Origin: Halocaridina rubra
Taxonomy: Eukaryota; Arthropoda; Malacostraca; Decapoda; Atyidae
Direction of reading: 5' to 3'
Length of the DNA: 64,000 nt
Assembly (NCBI GenBank): GCA_037179515.1
Contig: JAXCGZ010020834.1
Span: forward strand, 84,501 to 148,500
Shown here: in pieces, positions 1-11,578 of the stretch
Numbering within the stretch: the first letter of the stretch is position 1
How the letters are laid out: each line of letters starts with the position of its first letter
Translations under genes and position numbers: made by a program
The notes under the pieces: generated by a model
Database searches by the model: none
What the model was told of the DNA's origin: nothing
The model's input: the letters and a program-made list of their open reading frames with translations, nothing else

Positions 1-160
1 AGGGCTAGGACGGTTGCCTTCTTGCGAATGACTTGTTTTGGCAGATGTAATCCTTACCCTGAGTGCATGCCCTTGCTATCCTCAGACCGTGACGGGGCGC
101 GAACCCTCGACCTGACGCCTCAGAGTCGCGGATGCTACCGCTTGAGCCACGGTGACTACA

Positions 161-163
<3 letters not shown>
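1..163 (-). mobile_element. SINE family A, young subfamily, cut by window edge
   Basis: Read on the minus strand it opens with a tRNA-like head: an A-box-like TGGCTCAAGCGG and a B-box-like GGTTCGCGCC. A body of about 110 bp follows. The family's 3' end (GGGAGTCCGTGACGTAAAAC) is missing at the window start. It lies in XDH intron 4. Confidence 0.85.

Positions 164-241
<78 letters not shown>
164..241. repeat. (AT)n microsatellite
   Basis: About 75 bp of uninterrupted AT dinucleotides, directly at the head side of the SINE at 1-163. Confidence 0.98.
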
Positions 242-243
<2 letters not shown>

Positions 244-253
244 GCACACACAC

Positions 254-284
254 TTTCCCGTAAACACAATTAGGTAATCACACA
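254..284 (+). mobile_element. Fragment of LINE 3' end
   Basis: TTTCCCGTAAACACAATTAG and the following GGTAATCACACACA match the 3' end of the LINE at 24.1-27.1 kb read in sense. Only this terminal piece is present. Confidence 0.7.
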
Positions 285-502
285 CAAACACAGCTATATT
301 CTGAAATATTACTTCCAAGATACATTGATAAGTAATCTCTTTGTAATCTTATGTCTTATCTCCCTCTTTCCCAATGGCGTCTTTCAATAGTCTCATCTAT
401 AAAATACCCGAATATTTGAGCCTATTACTCCTGGCATTGTATATCTTTCTTTTTTTTATTTATTGTTCATCATTATCCTATTTACTTTTCGATTTCTCCT
501 AC

Positions 503-738
503 CTGTTAAGTACTCCTCAAGTTGGGCCATGGAGGGAATTGGGTTATTCCTGAGTAGAGTATACATAGACATGACCATTCCAGGTGTGCAGAAACCGCAT
601 TGGGACCCATGAGCCTTAGCTATACGCTCCTGGACCACGTGGAGCTTATTCCTGGTGGAACGTATTCCTTCCACTGTAGTCACTGCTAGACCGTGCACAG
701 AAGCCACGGGGGTTAGGCAGGAATTTACCGAATAATGC
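503..738 (-). CDS. XDH: XDH coding exon 4 (second 2Fe-2S region)
   Basis: A 236-bp exon between acceptor CTTTTCAG and donor CAG|GTAGGA. It encodes [19 protein letters not shown], the [20 protein letters not shown] block and [18 protein letters not shown]. The last base begins the Gly codon expected before NLCRCTG in the next exon. The open frame runs past both borders into intron, so the exon is shorter than the frame. Confidence 0.93.
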
Positions 739-1346
739 CTGAAAAGAATGCTCAGATGTAATTTCTTTCTTTCTCTCACTCTCTCGATTGTATATCAAAG
801 ATTGTTCCGGTTTTACGTCACGGACTCCCTTTTCTACCAAGGGCTAGGACGGTTGCCTTCTTGCGAAGGACTTGTTTTGGCAGATGTAACTGTTACCCTG
901 AGTGCATGCCTTTGTTAACCTCAGACCGTGACGGGGCGCGAACCCTCGACCTGACTCCTCAGAGTCGCGAACACTACCGCTTGAGCCACGGTGACTACCA
1001 CGATTGTATATCAAAGATACTTACCTTATATTCTCCTCCTGAGGATGATATTTTGATATCATGACAGTACAGGCTCCGCAGCCTCCCTCTCCGCATCCAA
1101 GTTTGGTTCCACATAATTTTACTTAAGATAAAAGTTAAAGAAATCGTGTCAATTTTATTGGTAATGTTATTTTGCTTTCGTTAGTGACGAGTATATATTT
1201 CTCCAGTTATCTATAAACAACGACAGCAGAGATAAGCCAGGATTATCACAAATGATCGCTGTCGAATCTTCCAATTATTTAAGGTTACAATCCATTTTCT
1301 AGAACCATTTGCAATAAAAATTATTCTGCTTTATTCCCTATAATGA

Positions 1347-1410
<64 letters not shown>

Positions 1411-1994
1411 CAGTTGTGCATCATCGTGACCTGCATTTTTCATCTCTTCTTGGACGGTTGTTTTGCAGTATGAGAAAAACTCATCCTCCATTCGCCTATC
1501 ACCCTTACTTGCCTCCTCCTACGACATTAATGCTTTAATCCTATTTTCCGAGGAATATGTATTAATAATAATAGTAGTAGTAGTACTAGTTGTAGCAACA
1601 GTAGTAGTAGTAGTAACAATAATATTAAGAGTAGTAGTTGTAGTAATAACAAAACATTTATCCTATTAAATCATATTTGCTAAACAGTTTCAAGAATTCT
1701 TTTACACTGTATAAGAAAAGGATACATTTGTTTCTGAGATAATACAACAAAGTTATTTCGGGGTCGATGTCTGGGTCCTGTATCTGTACGAGAAAAAGAA
1801 AAAAATGTCTGGTATATTTTCTCACATGTATATCCATCGAATTTTTCACAGCGAAACTAAGTGCAGGTATATGGATCCACTGATGAAAATAACTTTATGA
1901 ATTTACAAACTGATTGTAGTTAGAATTTTATTTTTACCTTTTTCCCATTGACGAAAAAAACGAGAATTTTACAAGTATCTTCCGTGTCTGCCAT
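503..1994 (-). CDS. XDH: Xanthine dehydrogenase, N-terminal part (4 exons, gene continues off left edge)
   Basis: Joined exons 1938-1994, 1726-1783, 1025-1121 and 503-738 on the minus strand encode 149 residues starting [19 protein letters not shown]. Every junction keeps phase (0, 1, 2, 1) and has GT/AG borders. The product is the ferredoxin-like [2Fe-2S] region of the molybdo-flavoenzyme that oxidises hypoxanthine and xanthine to uric acid in the cytosol. Cys48, Cys53, Cys56 (motif [10 protein letters not shown]) and Cys78 fit the first cluster. Cys118 and Cys121 (CGFCTPG) are half of the second; the partner CRC motif would be in the next exon, outside the window. Introns are 154, 604 and 286 bp; the last has been enlarged by a SINE. 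Aldehyde oxidase shares this domain, but the FFVNGKK start and the [12 protein letters not shown] stretch look more like XDH. The molybdenum and FAD domains are not visible. Confidence 0.9.
803..1000 (-). mobile_element. SINE family A, young subfamily, full length in XDH intron 3
   Basis: A full copy from the tRNA-like head (near 1000) to the GTGACGTAAAACCGG end (near 808). It is flanked by a perfect 18-bp direct repeat, CGATTGTATATCAAAGAT, at 785-802 and 1001-1018. That is a clear target-site duplication from L1-type retrotransposition. Confidence 0.93.
1025..1121 (-). CDS. XDH: XDH coding exon 3 (first 2Fe-2S cluster loop)
   Basis: A 97-bp exon between acceptor TATCTTAAG and a strong donor GTAAGT. 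It encodes [20 protein letters not shown] and then [11 protein letters not shown]. Three of the four ligands of the first iron-sulfur cluster are here. It ends two bases into an Arg codon that exon 4 completes, giving ENIRHYSVN. Confidence 0.93.
1351..1407. repeat. (CT)n microsatellite in XDH intron 2
   Basis: About 57 bp of CT. The XDH intron reads the GA strand here, so it cannot act as a polypyrimidine tract for this gene. Confidence 0.97.
1726..1783 (-). CDS. XDH: XDH coding exon 2
   Basis: A 58-bp exon between acceptor TCGTACAG and donor GTATCC, phase 0 in and phase 1 out. It encodes [19 protein letters not shown], the family's DPExTLLxYLRxKL segment. The split Leu codon is completed by exon 3. 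Confidence 0.9.
1938..1994 (-). CDS. XDH: XDH coding exon 1 (start codon)
   Basis: Nineteen codons from ATG at 1994-1992 to AAG, followed by donor GTAAAA. The LVFFVNGKK motif is the first beta strand of the ferredoxin-like domain. A pyrimidine-rich run ending CCCTAG lies 12 bases upstream of the ATG and may be the acceptor of a 5' UTR intron. Confidence 0.88.
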
Positions 1995-2485
1995 AGTGGC
2001 TGTACACTAGGGAGAAAAAAAAAAACAGATTTCCAGTTGGAGCGATTTTCGTCCGTTTGCTTACGCTGTATGAGTAGAAATTACACTATCAGCTTTTGGT
2101 GATGCAGACGTGTAGATAAGTCGTCCACCTAGAGCGAAGTGCAGACACACTGACACAGGTATGATAAGTATCACTAAGTCTAAAATGGAACCGATCAGGA
2201 GACGGGAAGATACGAGCTTTGGGCTCTTTCCCGTAAACAAAATTAGGTAATCACAGAGTAAACAAACACTTAAAATCTCTAATGGGGCTAACCTCCTCTT
2301 GCAACGGTTGCCATATAAGCAAAGAGAATCTGCTTTTCTGTTTTATGAACTATCAATCTCTCGTAGTCGCTGATGTTTTATCCGAGATTTTACACTTTCA
2401 AAAATTGCAGACTGATTTCTTAGCAAATCTAGAAAGATACCGAGTTATCCATCCGTTCTTGTAGTTAAGAGACATAACGCAAATA

Positions 2486-2488
<3 letters not shown>
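1995..2488. other. Region upstream of the XDH start
   Basis: This holds the 5' UTR and probable promoter of XDH on the minus strand. I see no clear TATA or initiator. At 2185-2270 there is a plus-strand LINE 3' fragment (ACGGGAAGATACGAGCTTTG, then CCCGTAAACAAAATTAGGTAATC). The rest shows no recognisable gene. Confidence 0.5.
2185..2270 (+). mobile_element. LINE 3' end fragment
   Basis: It matches the 3' untranslated end of the LINE at 24.1 kb, from the CGATCAGGAGACGGGAAGAT stretch through TTAGGTAATCAC. It lies just upstream of XDH. Confidence 0.8.
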
Positions 2489-2577
<89 letters not shown>

Positions 2578-2584
2578 TGTGTGT
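2489..2584. repeat. Compound (CT)n(GT)n microsatellite
   Basis: About 72 bp of CT followed directly by about 24 bp of GT. Confidence 0.98.
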
Positions 2585-3007
2585 GGTCCAAAAGCAGTCA
2601 TACAGTTTGTATTTTGCAGAGTCCTGGGACGCTCTGATTTCAATGCAGTAATGTCTACATATGTTTCATCAGATTTATTATTGATATGATAAACTGTCTT
2701 ATGTATTGGTGTAGAAGTGACAAATGTCTTTCTCTACACTGTGCATTTTCTGTATCATAATCGAATTTCTTATTTCATCACACAGGTTTTTTGCCATCCT
2801 CAGTGACCTTGCAAAATGGAAAAAAAAAATAACAAAGGAACTGGATCATGCAATAGTATTAGGAGAATGAAAATGTTCAACGGGTGGGCTTGACTTCAAT
2901 GAAGACTGCAATTTATTTATGCAACAACATGTTTCACACTGAAGCCCTGAAGTGTTGCACAACTTAACATCTAGTCTGTTACTTGCGGAGCTGAATCTAT
3001 TGCGGTA

Positions 3008-3132
3008 ATGTATACTTCTAGCAGATTTCATATTATAAATTATGATGAAATTCTAAGAATAAACCTGTAATGTATACCTCTAATAGATTTCGTATTATAA
3101 ATTATGATGAAATTTTAAGAATAAACCTGTAA
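3008..3132. repeat. Tandem duplication, two units of about 62 bp
   Basis: Two adjacent near-identical units share TATTATAAATTATGATGAAA and AAGAATAAACCTGTAAT. Confidence 0.85.
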
Positions 3133-3329
3133 TATACACCTGGTAGAATAGGAAGTAAGTAAAGTTATCAGTCAAAAAGTAATTGACCAAATAGGTAAAC
3201 GCACTTTTGTGGTGGGGAAAAAAATTCTTTCATGATATTCCATGCTTGTATTCAAAAAGGCCATTTTAGCTCATTGTTTTCATGGTAGATAAGGCCAACC
3301 TACTAATAATTATCTTTTTTTTTTATCTT

Positions 3330-3635
3330 TTTATCTTATGATTGTGACGCCAGGATGGGCCAAAAAAAAAAAAATCTGCCCTCATCGGGCCTGGGCACGA
3401 AGAAAACAATAGGTAAAGAGAAACAGAGATGGCAAGTGTCATGACTTGTTAGATGTGAAGGTATAGTAAGAGATGTGTAATGAATATCCAAGAATATTCG
3501 GTGTTGATGTAGGCATAGAAAAAGAACCGTAACTGAAGGGCAGACTTAACATCGAACTGTCCTGAACAGTCCTATTTAAGTCCAAAAGACCTTTCAGCTG
3601 TAGTATTGCAACGGGTGGCTGGTGCCATGAGCCAG
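3330..3635 (+). repeat. Repeat family E, long copy
   Basis: It starts with ATGATTGTGACGCCAGGATG and GGGCCTGGGCACGAAGAAAA and runs to a segment ending GGGTGGCTGGTGCCATGAGC. The same order recurs at 38405-38662. Shorter pieces are at 27.7, 28.2, 41.8 and 52.7 kb. No coding potential is seen. Confidence 0.7.
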
Positions 3636-3993
3636 CCTATTGCAGTTTGTGTACCCAGTTCAAAAGTTTTATCATTTTTACAGGTATGATCAGCATATTC
3701 AGCAGGACACTTTTACACTTGGAAAAGTCTTATTACATCATGTGCAGATACCTGAGTGTACATCACCATCATCATTCTCGTAAGTTACATGACATTAAAG
3801 AATATTATAATGTCTCATAAGATTTTGTTGATAGCAGAAATGAGTTACTCAAATTTGTGTTGATCTTTTTTAAAGAGAGTTGTTCAAACCGCTGTATTGA
3901 TCTTCGTAACAATTTATGCTTTGGAGTTAAGCAGCATAAGTGATATTTTATTGTTTTTAAGGGAAAGAGGTCAATAAATATATTAGTGGTTTA

Positions 3994-4120
<127 letters not shown>

Positions 4121-4389
4121 AAACTTGTAAAGATTTTGTTCCACAATTGATTCTGTGCATGTATCTCTTCACTTCCTTTCGTGTCGGTGTGGGGCGAACG
4201 CATGAAGGATACTTCACTCTCTATCCCCAACTCTGGGGTAGAAATGGTGTATGAATCTTTGTGAGGAAACAATATAGGGATCAATGATGTGTGTAGAGGG
4301 AGTTCACACTGTTACTACTCCCTAAGAACTTGTAGAGTCGTTTTTACCTATGCCTTAACATTATGTAGTGTACTCTCTTAACCCTCTGA

Positions 4390-4572
4390 GTTGGCTGCCT
4401 AGCCATCTCTTAAGGGCTAGGATATTGCTATTATAAGACTTTGGTTAGGAAAGTGCTACCGTTATTCTGAGTGAATGCTCTTTCTAACCTCAGACCATGA
4501 TGGATCTCGAACCAAATACCTGACGAATCAAAGTCACGTGCACCACCAACCCGGCCACGGTGGCCACAAGCT
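4390..4572 (-). mobile_element. SINE family A, old subfamily, diverged
   Basis: The minus strand reads GGCCACCGTGGCCGGGTTGG and a degraded body ending AGATGGCTAGGC. It lacks the GTGACGTAAAAC tail and is strongly mutated, so it is an old insertion. Confidence 0.7.
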
Positions 4573-4685
4573 TAATCCTCAGAGTACTGATGATATTTTA
4601 TGCCTTGCCAGGGGTCATGTCTTAAGTTAAAGACAGGAAAAGAGCAAATTTAGTTATTTATATTTGTATTAATAATTTCCATTAC

Positions 4686-4878
4686 GTGACTGCCATGGCC
4701 GGGTTGATAGTGCACGCGACATTGGTTCGTCAGGTCGTTGGTTTGAGACCTACCTCGTTCCAAGGTTATAAAGGGCATTCACTCCTGGTATTGATCAAAC
4801 CTGTCAAAACTAAAGCCCATGAACAGAAGGCATCATCCCAGCCCTTCTTAGAAAAGAGAGTCTGTGACGTAAAACTGG
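4686..4878 (+). mobile_element. SINE family A, old subfamily
   Basis: The head is CATGGCCGGGTTGATAGTGC. The diagnostic 3' end is AGAGAGTCTGTGACGTAAAA. It faces the neighbouring copies on either side. Confidence 0.8.
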
Positions 4879-4992
4879 ATCATATAGTGTAATAATGAAT
4901 AATATGCTGTATTGGTGTTTGGATACGAATTTAAATGCAGATTACCATATAGCTAGTTGATTTTTATAATTTTTTTCTGGTGGATACTGTGA

Positions 4993-5213
4993 TAGGTTTT
5001 ACGTCATGGACTCCCTTTTCTGTTAAGGGCCAGGATAGTGCCTTCTAGCGAAGGACATGGATTTTGACAAGTGTGGCCATCACCCTGATTGAATGCCCTT
5101 TCTAACCTCAAACCATGGCGGGCCTCTCTCTAATCCACGACCTGATGAATTAAAGTCGTAAGTGTTACCACTCAGCCTCTAAGCATTTACCACTTGGCTA
5201 CAGTGGATGCTAC
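4993..5213 (-). mobile_element. SINE family A, old subfamily
   Basis: The minus-strand copy has the tail TTTTACGTCATGGACTCCCT (as seen on plus) and a head near 5210. A duplicated piece of the head, CACTCAGCCTCTAAGCATTT, makes it about 25 bp longer than usual. Confidence 0.78.
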
Positions 5214-7715
5214 TGGATTTTCATTCCATCTTCAGTTCATTTAAGAACTAATTTTATCTGCAGTAAGCTACCAATATAGGGACTCAGGGCTGTTCGGCTG
5301 TTCAGTCAGGCAGCTTGGGGAATGCCAAAAAGAACCACCTCCTCTCCCTTTCTCTCTGTTGTTCAAAGAAAAAGCTAAGAAAAGGAGATTACCAGCCTAT
5401 CCCTCCCCTATCCCTTAAAGTCAGCTCTTCCAACACCAGAGGAATCCTTAATGTGGAATTTTTTCTCCTTCAGCCCCAGATATACTGATCTTACACAATT
5501 TTTTTTTTTTTATATAGAATTTCGTTCATGGTATTGTCCCAAATATGTGCATAATTTACAGAAATATAATGAATAACCTAAACACTTGTGTTAAAAATGG
5601 TAAAGAGCATTTTAAATGAGTTGTAATTACTACATTATAAAATTCAATTTTTGCCTTGTTCATTAAGTGGTTCTGTGGTCATTCATTACATGACTGTAAA
5701 TAACGAAAACGTAATTTGGAATCAGTAGTCAGGTAACGTGTATTATGTATTTATATCACCAAGCAGATTAATTCTCTTTTAATTCGTTTAGTCATTTTTT
5801 CCTTAACATCCATTCTCCCCCCAAAGAAATATTGCAATAACATTAAATTTCATGTTGATATAATATTTTATAACAAATATTTCCATATCAGAGCATATGC
5901 TCTATATTCAATAGCATTTTATATTGTGTATTATTTGACCATTGCAATAATGCTATAATCGACTTGGGTTAGGTATTTCATGCATAGAAATATCCTTGCC
6001 ACACTTGTGAGTTATATATCTGCCTATGCTTAATTTATATATTTTGTGTATAGCTTACAGTAATATTAACCAGTGATTAAAGAAGATTCAATGGTATTGC
6101 CATCAAATTATTCATATTCATGGGTCGCAGTTTTCAGTGTTTAGATTTTGACAGATCTCCCTTCGTGCCCACAGGAAATGAGGATAAAATTGTGCTTTCC
6201 TTGTGTCATAGTTCCTGCCAACTTAGGAGATACGTAGGATCATTGGTGAAATGTATGGCGTCATAAGATCAGGTACTGATGAGTACATTATTAGCAAAAT
6301 TTCTATACGTTTTGTATTAGTATATATAACATACTTTTAGAATTTATAATAGTATTAACGTTCCAACATTTACTGCTTAATTTATTCTTATTTAATTGGG
6401 ATATCATTATCAATATGTCACATTGTCTGACTTTACCGTCATAGTACAGTACTTCAAATTTAACTTGTACAGTACTCTGTATTTTTATTGTTAGTGTAAT
6501 TTCTCATTATTATTATTATGTGAACATAATTAGACACATACACCTGTTAAATTATGCAACATGTGTAGTGATGACAACCTGTGTATGCACGCTCAGATAT
6601 ACAAGCTGGTTGCAACTGGAACTTAGCACATGATCTTATTCTCTATGCTTACAATAGTGACCAAAATAATATTAATTTTATCTGTAATTGCAGCAGTGTT
6701 TTGCCAGTTCTTTTCTTGGTATGAGAGTGGAAGCAACAGGAAATACTAAAAGACTAGATTCAAACACGGTAAGAACACCTGCATGTTTATGTATTAATTA
6801 CTTACCTTTCATTAAGTAATGCTTAGTTTTTGTCACCATACATCTAAAAAAAAATTCTGATAAAAGCACTATAGACCACTTTATCAGGATTGCCAGAATA
6901 TAACATCGTTCATCCACTAAATCTCCATGAACAGTTACTCATAAAAAATAGTTTTATGAACTCTACATTTTCACGTCAAATGCTGATATGATAAAAATAA
7001 GATTGTTAGAGACTATCACAGTAAATTTCCGGTTCCAAACCTAAATGCATGGAGTGTATTGATACCAAGAAATAGCAGTCACAAAATCCAAAGTCATTTG
7101 ATAACCTGATATAGGCAAGTTAGAGATGCCGACCACATATGAACATGGGAAAAGACTCGTATGATAAGAAAATAGTTTAGTGAAGTACTTTGAGTTAATG
7201 TACACATAATAAGATATGTTACTGTACAGATATAGCTGCAGTAGGGCAATATTGATGCGACAATACAATATACACGGTTCTGTATTATTGTTTTATTGTC
7301 AAACAAGTCTGTATATAAAGCTAGGAGGTTTATTTCCAAAGGCATATTCACACATTCTTATCGTAGTATGATCAAATAAGTGCATACATATACCAGTAGC
7401 TACTATGTCATAAGAAATAGTAGTCATCATTACATATATACAGATGATGTGCTTAAGGTATCATTTATAAGATATTAATAAGAAATTATTAGAATCAGAC
7501 CCAAGAGCATAACAAAAACTTCAAGGTTAGTTTTTAACAAAAGACACAATAAAAATTCTCAGTACAGTCTTTATCTCTATGTACTTATTATAGCCATTTA
7601 TTTCCAAAGCATAATAGTGCTTTCCATTACACATAGTCCAAAATATTGTGCTCAATTATTCTCTGTTAAAGTAGGACATGCACAGATGGTTCAGTCTTAC
7701 CCACATTTATCCTGG
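5214..7715. other. AT-rich DNA without a confirmed gene
   Basis: No repeat family or conserved coding segment is recognised, apart from the candidate plus-strand exon at 6694-6768. Simple poly-T (near 5499) and short ATT runs occur. Confidence 0.5.
6694..6768 (+). CDS. Candidate orphan exon on the plus strand
   Basis: A 75-bp segment sits between a good acceptor (TCTGTAATTGCAG) and a good donor (CACG|GTAAGAAC). It is open in one frame for 25 codons (QCFASSFLGMRVEATGNTKR, then LDSNT) and closed in the other two. The peptide resembles no family I know, and no partner exon was found. It could be chance or a non-coding exon. Confidence 0.22.
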
Positions 7716-7873
7716 GGACTGCGGTATTGCATTGGTTAGAGCACTACTCTCGGGAAATGACAAAGCCATGTTCAAGCCCTCTGCAGGGTGTTAGGAAGGG
7801 CATCCAACCTTAATGTTCCAGCTCCAACCTGTCTGTGTCTACATTCGAATGAAGATTTACCGAGACACAAAAA
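7716..7873 (+). mobile_element. SINE family B
   Basis: This is the first copy of the second SINE family. The tRNA-like head is GGGGACTGCGGTATTGCATT with box B-like TGTTCAAGCCC. A middle GGGCATCCAACC follows, and the tail CATTCGAATGAAG ends in ACACA. Intact copies end in the palindrome CCCCATTCGAATGGGG followed by ACTAATTGTGACACA. Confidence 0.85.
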
Positions 7874-9729
7874 AATTGGCAAACAACAAGTGACTTTCAT
7901 TCATATAATAAGTCGATCCCTCACGTACAGCATCACTAGAGTTATATTTATCATGATATAGATAGTTATACACTTATGTCTATGATATATATCCATTAGA
8001 TTATAAAAGTTTATTAGCATAATAAGCACTGAAAACTTTTAGTACAATGGTAACACAATGCAACAGATATTGTTGCACACATATTACCTGCATCTTTAGA
8101 GTTCTCATTAGATCTTAGAAACACTAATATCAGATTATGGACAATTGGCATAATAGAAGGATTCAGCAATACTGATTTTTTTTATCTTAATTCCTTATGT
8201 ATCTGAAAAAAGAAAGTACATACTGTAATACGATATGGTTTCAATTTTTTACCTATATTCATGAACTCTAGCAAAGTCCTTAGAACATAGTCTAGTGCAG
8301 GAATCTATATCATCTCTCCGTGTCACTCAAACTTCCATTTAGGGTCTCCCTCCAAGAATCCACTGTCTTTACAATTTCATACACCATTAGAGGGATCTTT
8401 GCTCTTCTACTCACTCACGTTCTTTTCTTCTGCGCTTGCTACTTAATTTATGTCTATATTTACATATAAACTCTACTACTGTTTGAAGTGCATGTGAGAT
8501 ATATAGCAATACTGGTTATATTCTTAAATTTTACTTAAAAAATAGTGGAAATTCTTTGAACAGTATCTCTACCTTCACCTAACATTCCTAGGAAAATGCA
8601 TAAAAAAAACATTGTCCTAGAAATGACAAAGGGTGAAGACAATTTTCATGGAATTGTAAAATATGGTAGTCCTCATTGATTTTAAACGGCTTCACACCCT
8701 GTTTTCATTTTCAAGGAGTTAATATACGGTATTCATTTAAGATTCTAAACAGCTTCACAGACTTTTTCTAATATTTGACAATTGATTGTTTATTTATTGT
8801 CACTGCCAAATACTATATATAGTTATCATAAATAGTTATAAAACTAATACTTTTTTCATTGCATAGAATCTAAGAGAAGTTATCAAATAATTCTTTGTAA
8901 TATTATTGCATCATTTAATTACTTTGCATCCATTCTTTGTGATAGAAATTTTTCTCACGAGACAAGAACATGCCTTTCATAAATGCATACACAAAATGCC
9001 TTACTTGCAAGAGTTATTGTATCATAAAAAACTCTCAAGTAGTAAATGCAAGTAAAAAAAAATGGAATCTTCTTAGGCTGTCTCTAACTTTCCTCATGAA
9101 AGAAATCAATGACAGTCCACTTTACACTTCTTCATTACTCTGATGGAGTTATGTTAGGTTACAGTTTAGGAAACTGACTTGTAAGTACTAAAAATTAACA
9201 GCAAACAGGAAAAGTTAAATCAAGTAGGTCATGCTGAAAGCAAGAATGAATGTCCCAGAGATATACCAATCATATATACTATAACTCCATAGCCACGAAT
9301 GAAAAACCTTAGTTAAAATTTCATTTTGTATACAAATATTCACTATTACCAGCATAATCACTAAAAGTTTATTGTTGATGGACGGGAAGAGTAAAGAAGA
9401 AACTTCCTTCTGAAGACATCAATTTCCATAATACAGTACTTTTGAATATATTAAGTATTCTCCAAGCCTCAATTCCTAATATGATCATCTCGCATAAGTA
9501 CAGGCAATTTCATTCATTGTTCTTCTCAGTACAATAATATAAGAGAGGCTGAATATAGTAATGTTTTAGAATCTCATGACAAGAGAGAATTTGTATTTTT
9601 TTTCTATCAAAAGAAAATCTGGTCTGACATATAATTGGGCATACCCCTGTCAGTATTATATAATATGACTGCACACTATACTGACTACTGAACACTGTTC
9701 TATGCAGACAATAATTTACATAACATAAC

Positions 9730-9732
<3 letters not shown>
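7874..9732. other. AT-rich DNA, no gene seen
   Basis: I find no exon with family resemblance, no SINE and no long tandem repeat here. Confidence 0.5.

Positions 9733-9794
<62 letters not shown>
9733..9794. repeat. (AT)n microsatellite
   Basis: About 60 bp of AT, abutting the MITE-like element that follows. Confidence 0.97.
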
Positions 9795-9795
<1 letters not shown>

Positions 9796-9800
<5 letters not shown>

Positions 9801-10092
9801 AGCTCCCCTACTTACCTACAACCGAGTTAAGAACATTCACAGATATAAACAAAATTGTATGTATTGCTGTAGTATACTGCATTAGATTATTATTACTGTA
9901 TTAAAATTCACTAATACTGTATACTGTATGTTTTATGTAGTAGTTAAGTGTCTTTAGCTTAAGTACTGTACAGTACTGCATCGTATATAATGTACAGTAC
10001 TTTATTTTATTTAAACAACTCACGAACTAATCTACTTACAAATGGACTTCTGGAACCTAACTCGTTTGTAGGTTAGGGAGTGTCTGTATGTA
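9796..10092. mobile_element. MITE-like element, family I
   Basis: The left end is CACAGAAGCTCCCCTACTTA. The right end, read in reverse, is TACAGACACTCCCTAACCTA then CAAACGAGTTAGGTTCCAG. The two ends are imperfect inverted repeats. The interior (CTGTATACTGTATGTTTTAT, GTAGTTAAGTGTCTTTAG) recurs at 13.1 and 61.3 kb. No ORF is present. Confidence 0.75.
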
Positions 10093-10459
10093 TATACCTG
10101 TATATAAAGAAGCACAAATAACTAACCAAAATTAATATAAAGAAAAGGATACAAAAAATACACTCTCTACTTCATGAATTAAGTACTGCATTGTATGTTG
10201 CATGCCTTCGGGGACATATCTATACATATACGGGCACAACAGCGTTTGAAAACCTCTGCTAGTATTGCACAGAAAATTCTATTAAATAATATTTGAATAT
10301 ACTACAGTATATAGCAGATTCGGAACTCAAAAAAATCAAACAACAAAAATCTAGGGGTAAATGTATGAGGTTGAGCTCTAGAAATCCAGACAATTGGTAT
10401 AGTAAAGGTACTACGTGCTTTCTTAGCATATATATATGGGTGGCTTTCAATCAAGGGAC

Positions 10460-10800
10460 AAGGCCCTTTAGGAATCTACAATTGAAAAAACATATTAATA
10501 AATTGGAGAGAGTTCAAAGTCATGATACAAAGCTGGCGACATGGTGTTGACAGAGAGTGATGTTTTGATATGGATGGCTCTAGAACTAGAAGTCACACTT
10601 TGAAGCTTTGTAAGAAAGATTTTCAGCAGGATGTAAGGTAGTACTTGTTTGTGCAAGAATTGTTGATGATTGGATTTGACACAAAGAAACAGTAAATGCA
10701 AAATTCATTCACGGTTTTAAGGACAAATATGAAAGGCGTCAGTGAGTAAAATAATGAAACATCAGGAAACAGGAGGGTACAAACGTAAGGCTCTTTCCTG
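10460..10800 (+). mobile_element. Degraded 3' fragment of the LINE found at 24-27 kb
   Basis: The translation LKKHINKLERVQSHDTKL matches LKKHIAKLEKVQRHATKL of the large LINE. It continues through a mutated DGSRTR..LKL region and a 3' UTR remnant (GGCTCTTTCCTGTGAGCACA) that ends in a CA-rich run. Several stops and deletions show that it is dead. Confidence 0.8.
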
Positions 10801-10846
10801 TGAGCACAAGGTAAATGCACCCCCCCACACACAGAAGAAACACACA

Positions 10847-10957
<111 letters not shown>

Positions 10958-11533
10958 GTATATAAATATGGATTTTAATAATTACTGTGACATCTGCAGA
11001 AGTACTTAATTTATGTAAACACAACATTATTTTATACTGATTATAGTCTTTACAATCTCTGTCTACACGAAGCTTCATATTTTCATATTCTTTGCTTTCT
11101 CAGCACTTCATATTTTCTTAAACCTAATTTATACATCTGAAAGGTCATTTTCCAGGGAACCTCAGTATTCAGTATCCACAAGGACTCTGTGCAGCAATAA
11201 TGATTATACAATATTTGGATCCCATGTCAACCTCAGTCTATTTGCTTTGAGATAATATACTACACTTTACTTTTGGGTACTAATATAGAACACTTACCTT
11301 TCAAAACGGCTGCTACTTACAAATACAGCCAACAGTTTTCCAGAGATGGCAAAATACAGCATAAGCAAGACTTTCTATTGGTGATCATACATTCTTCACT
11401 GATGCTTGAAATTATTATAAAAGTTAATATTGAACTCATATACCAGGACAACAGCAGATACAGAGGAAAGCTCAAACGTGCAGATACTTATACTGTAATC
11501 ATTAGACAGTTGTAGATAACAGTTCACTGCTTT

Positions 11534-11578
11534 TTACCAGTTGTCGAGGAAATCAAACCCTGTCTTAGGTATAATTAC
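11534..11578 (-). CDS. C1orf198: C1orf198-like terminal coding exon
   Basis: Acceptor CTCATCTCTTACAG, then VIIPKTGFDFLDNW and TAA at 11536-11534, phase 0. Only 15 codons, but the GFDFLDNW ending matches the family C-terminus as I recall it. A possible ATTAAA signal lies about 560 bp downstream near 10974; this is weak. Confidence 0.82.
   Translation of the reverse strand, partial: VIIPKTGFDFLDNW

Noticed and set aside
5..318. Open frames of Ile-Tyr repeats on both strands
   Set aside because: They are translations of (AT)n. The same applies at 4.0, 9.5, 10.6-11.0, 35.3-35.6, 37.7, 49.0, 50.1 and 60.9 kb.
456..779. Whole open frame as a single-exon protein
   Set aside because: Only 503-738 is homologous to XDH. 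The ends of the frame lie beyond clear splice sites.
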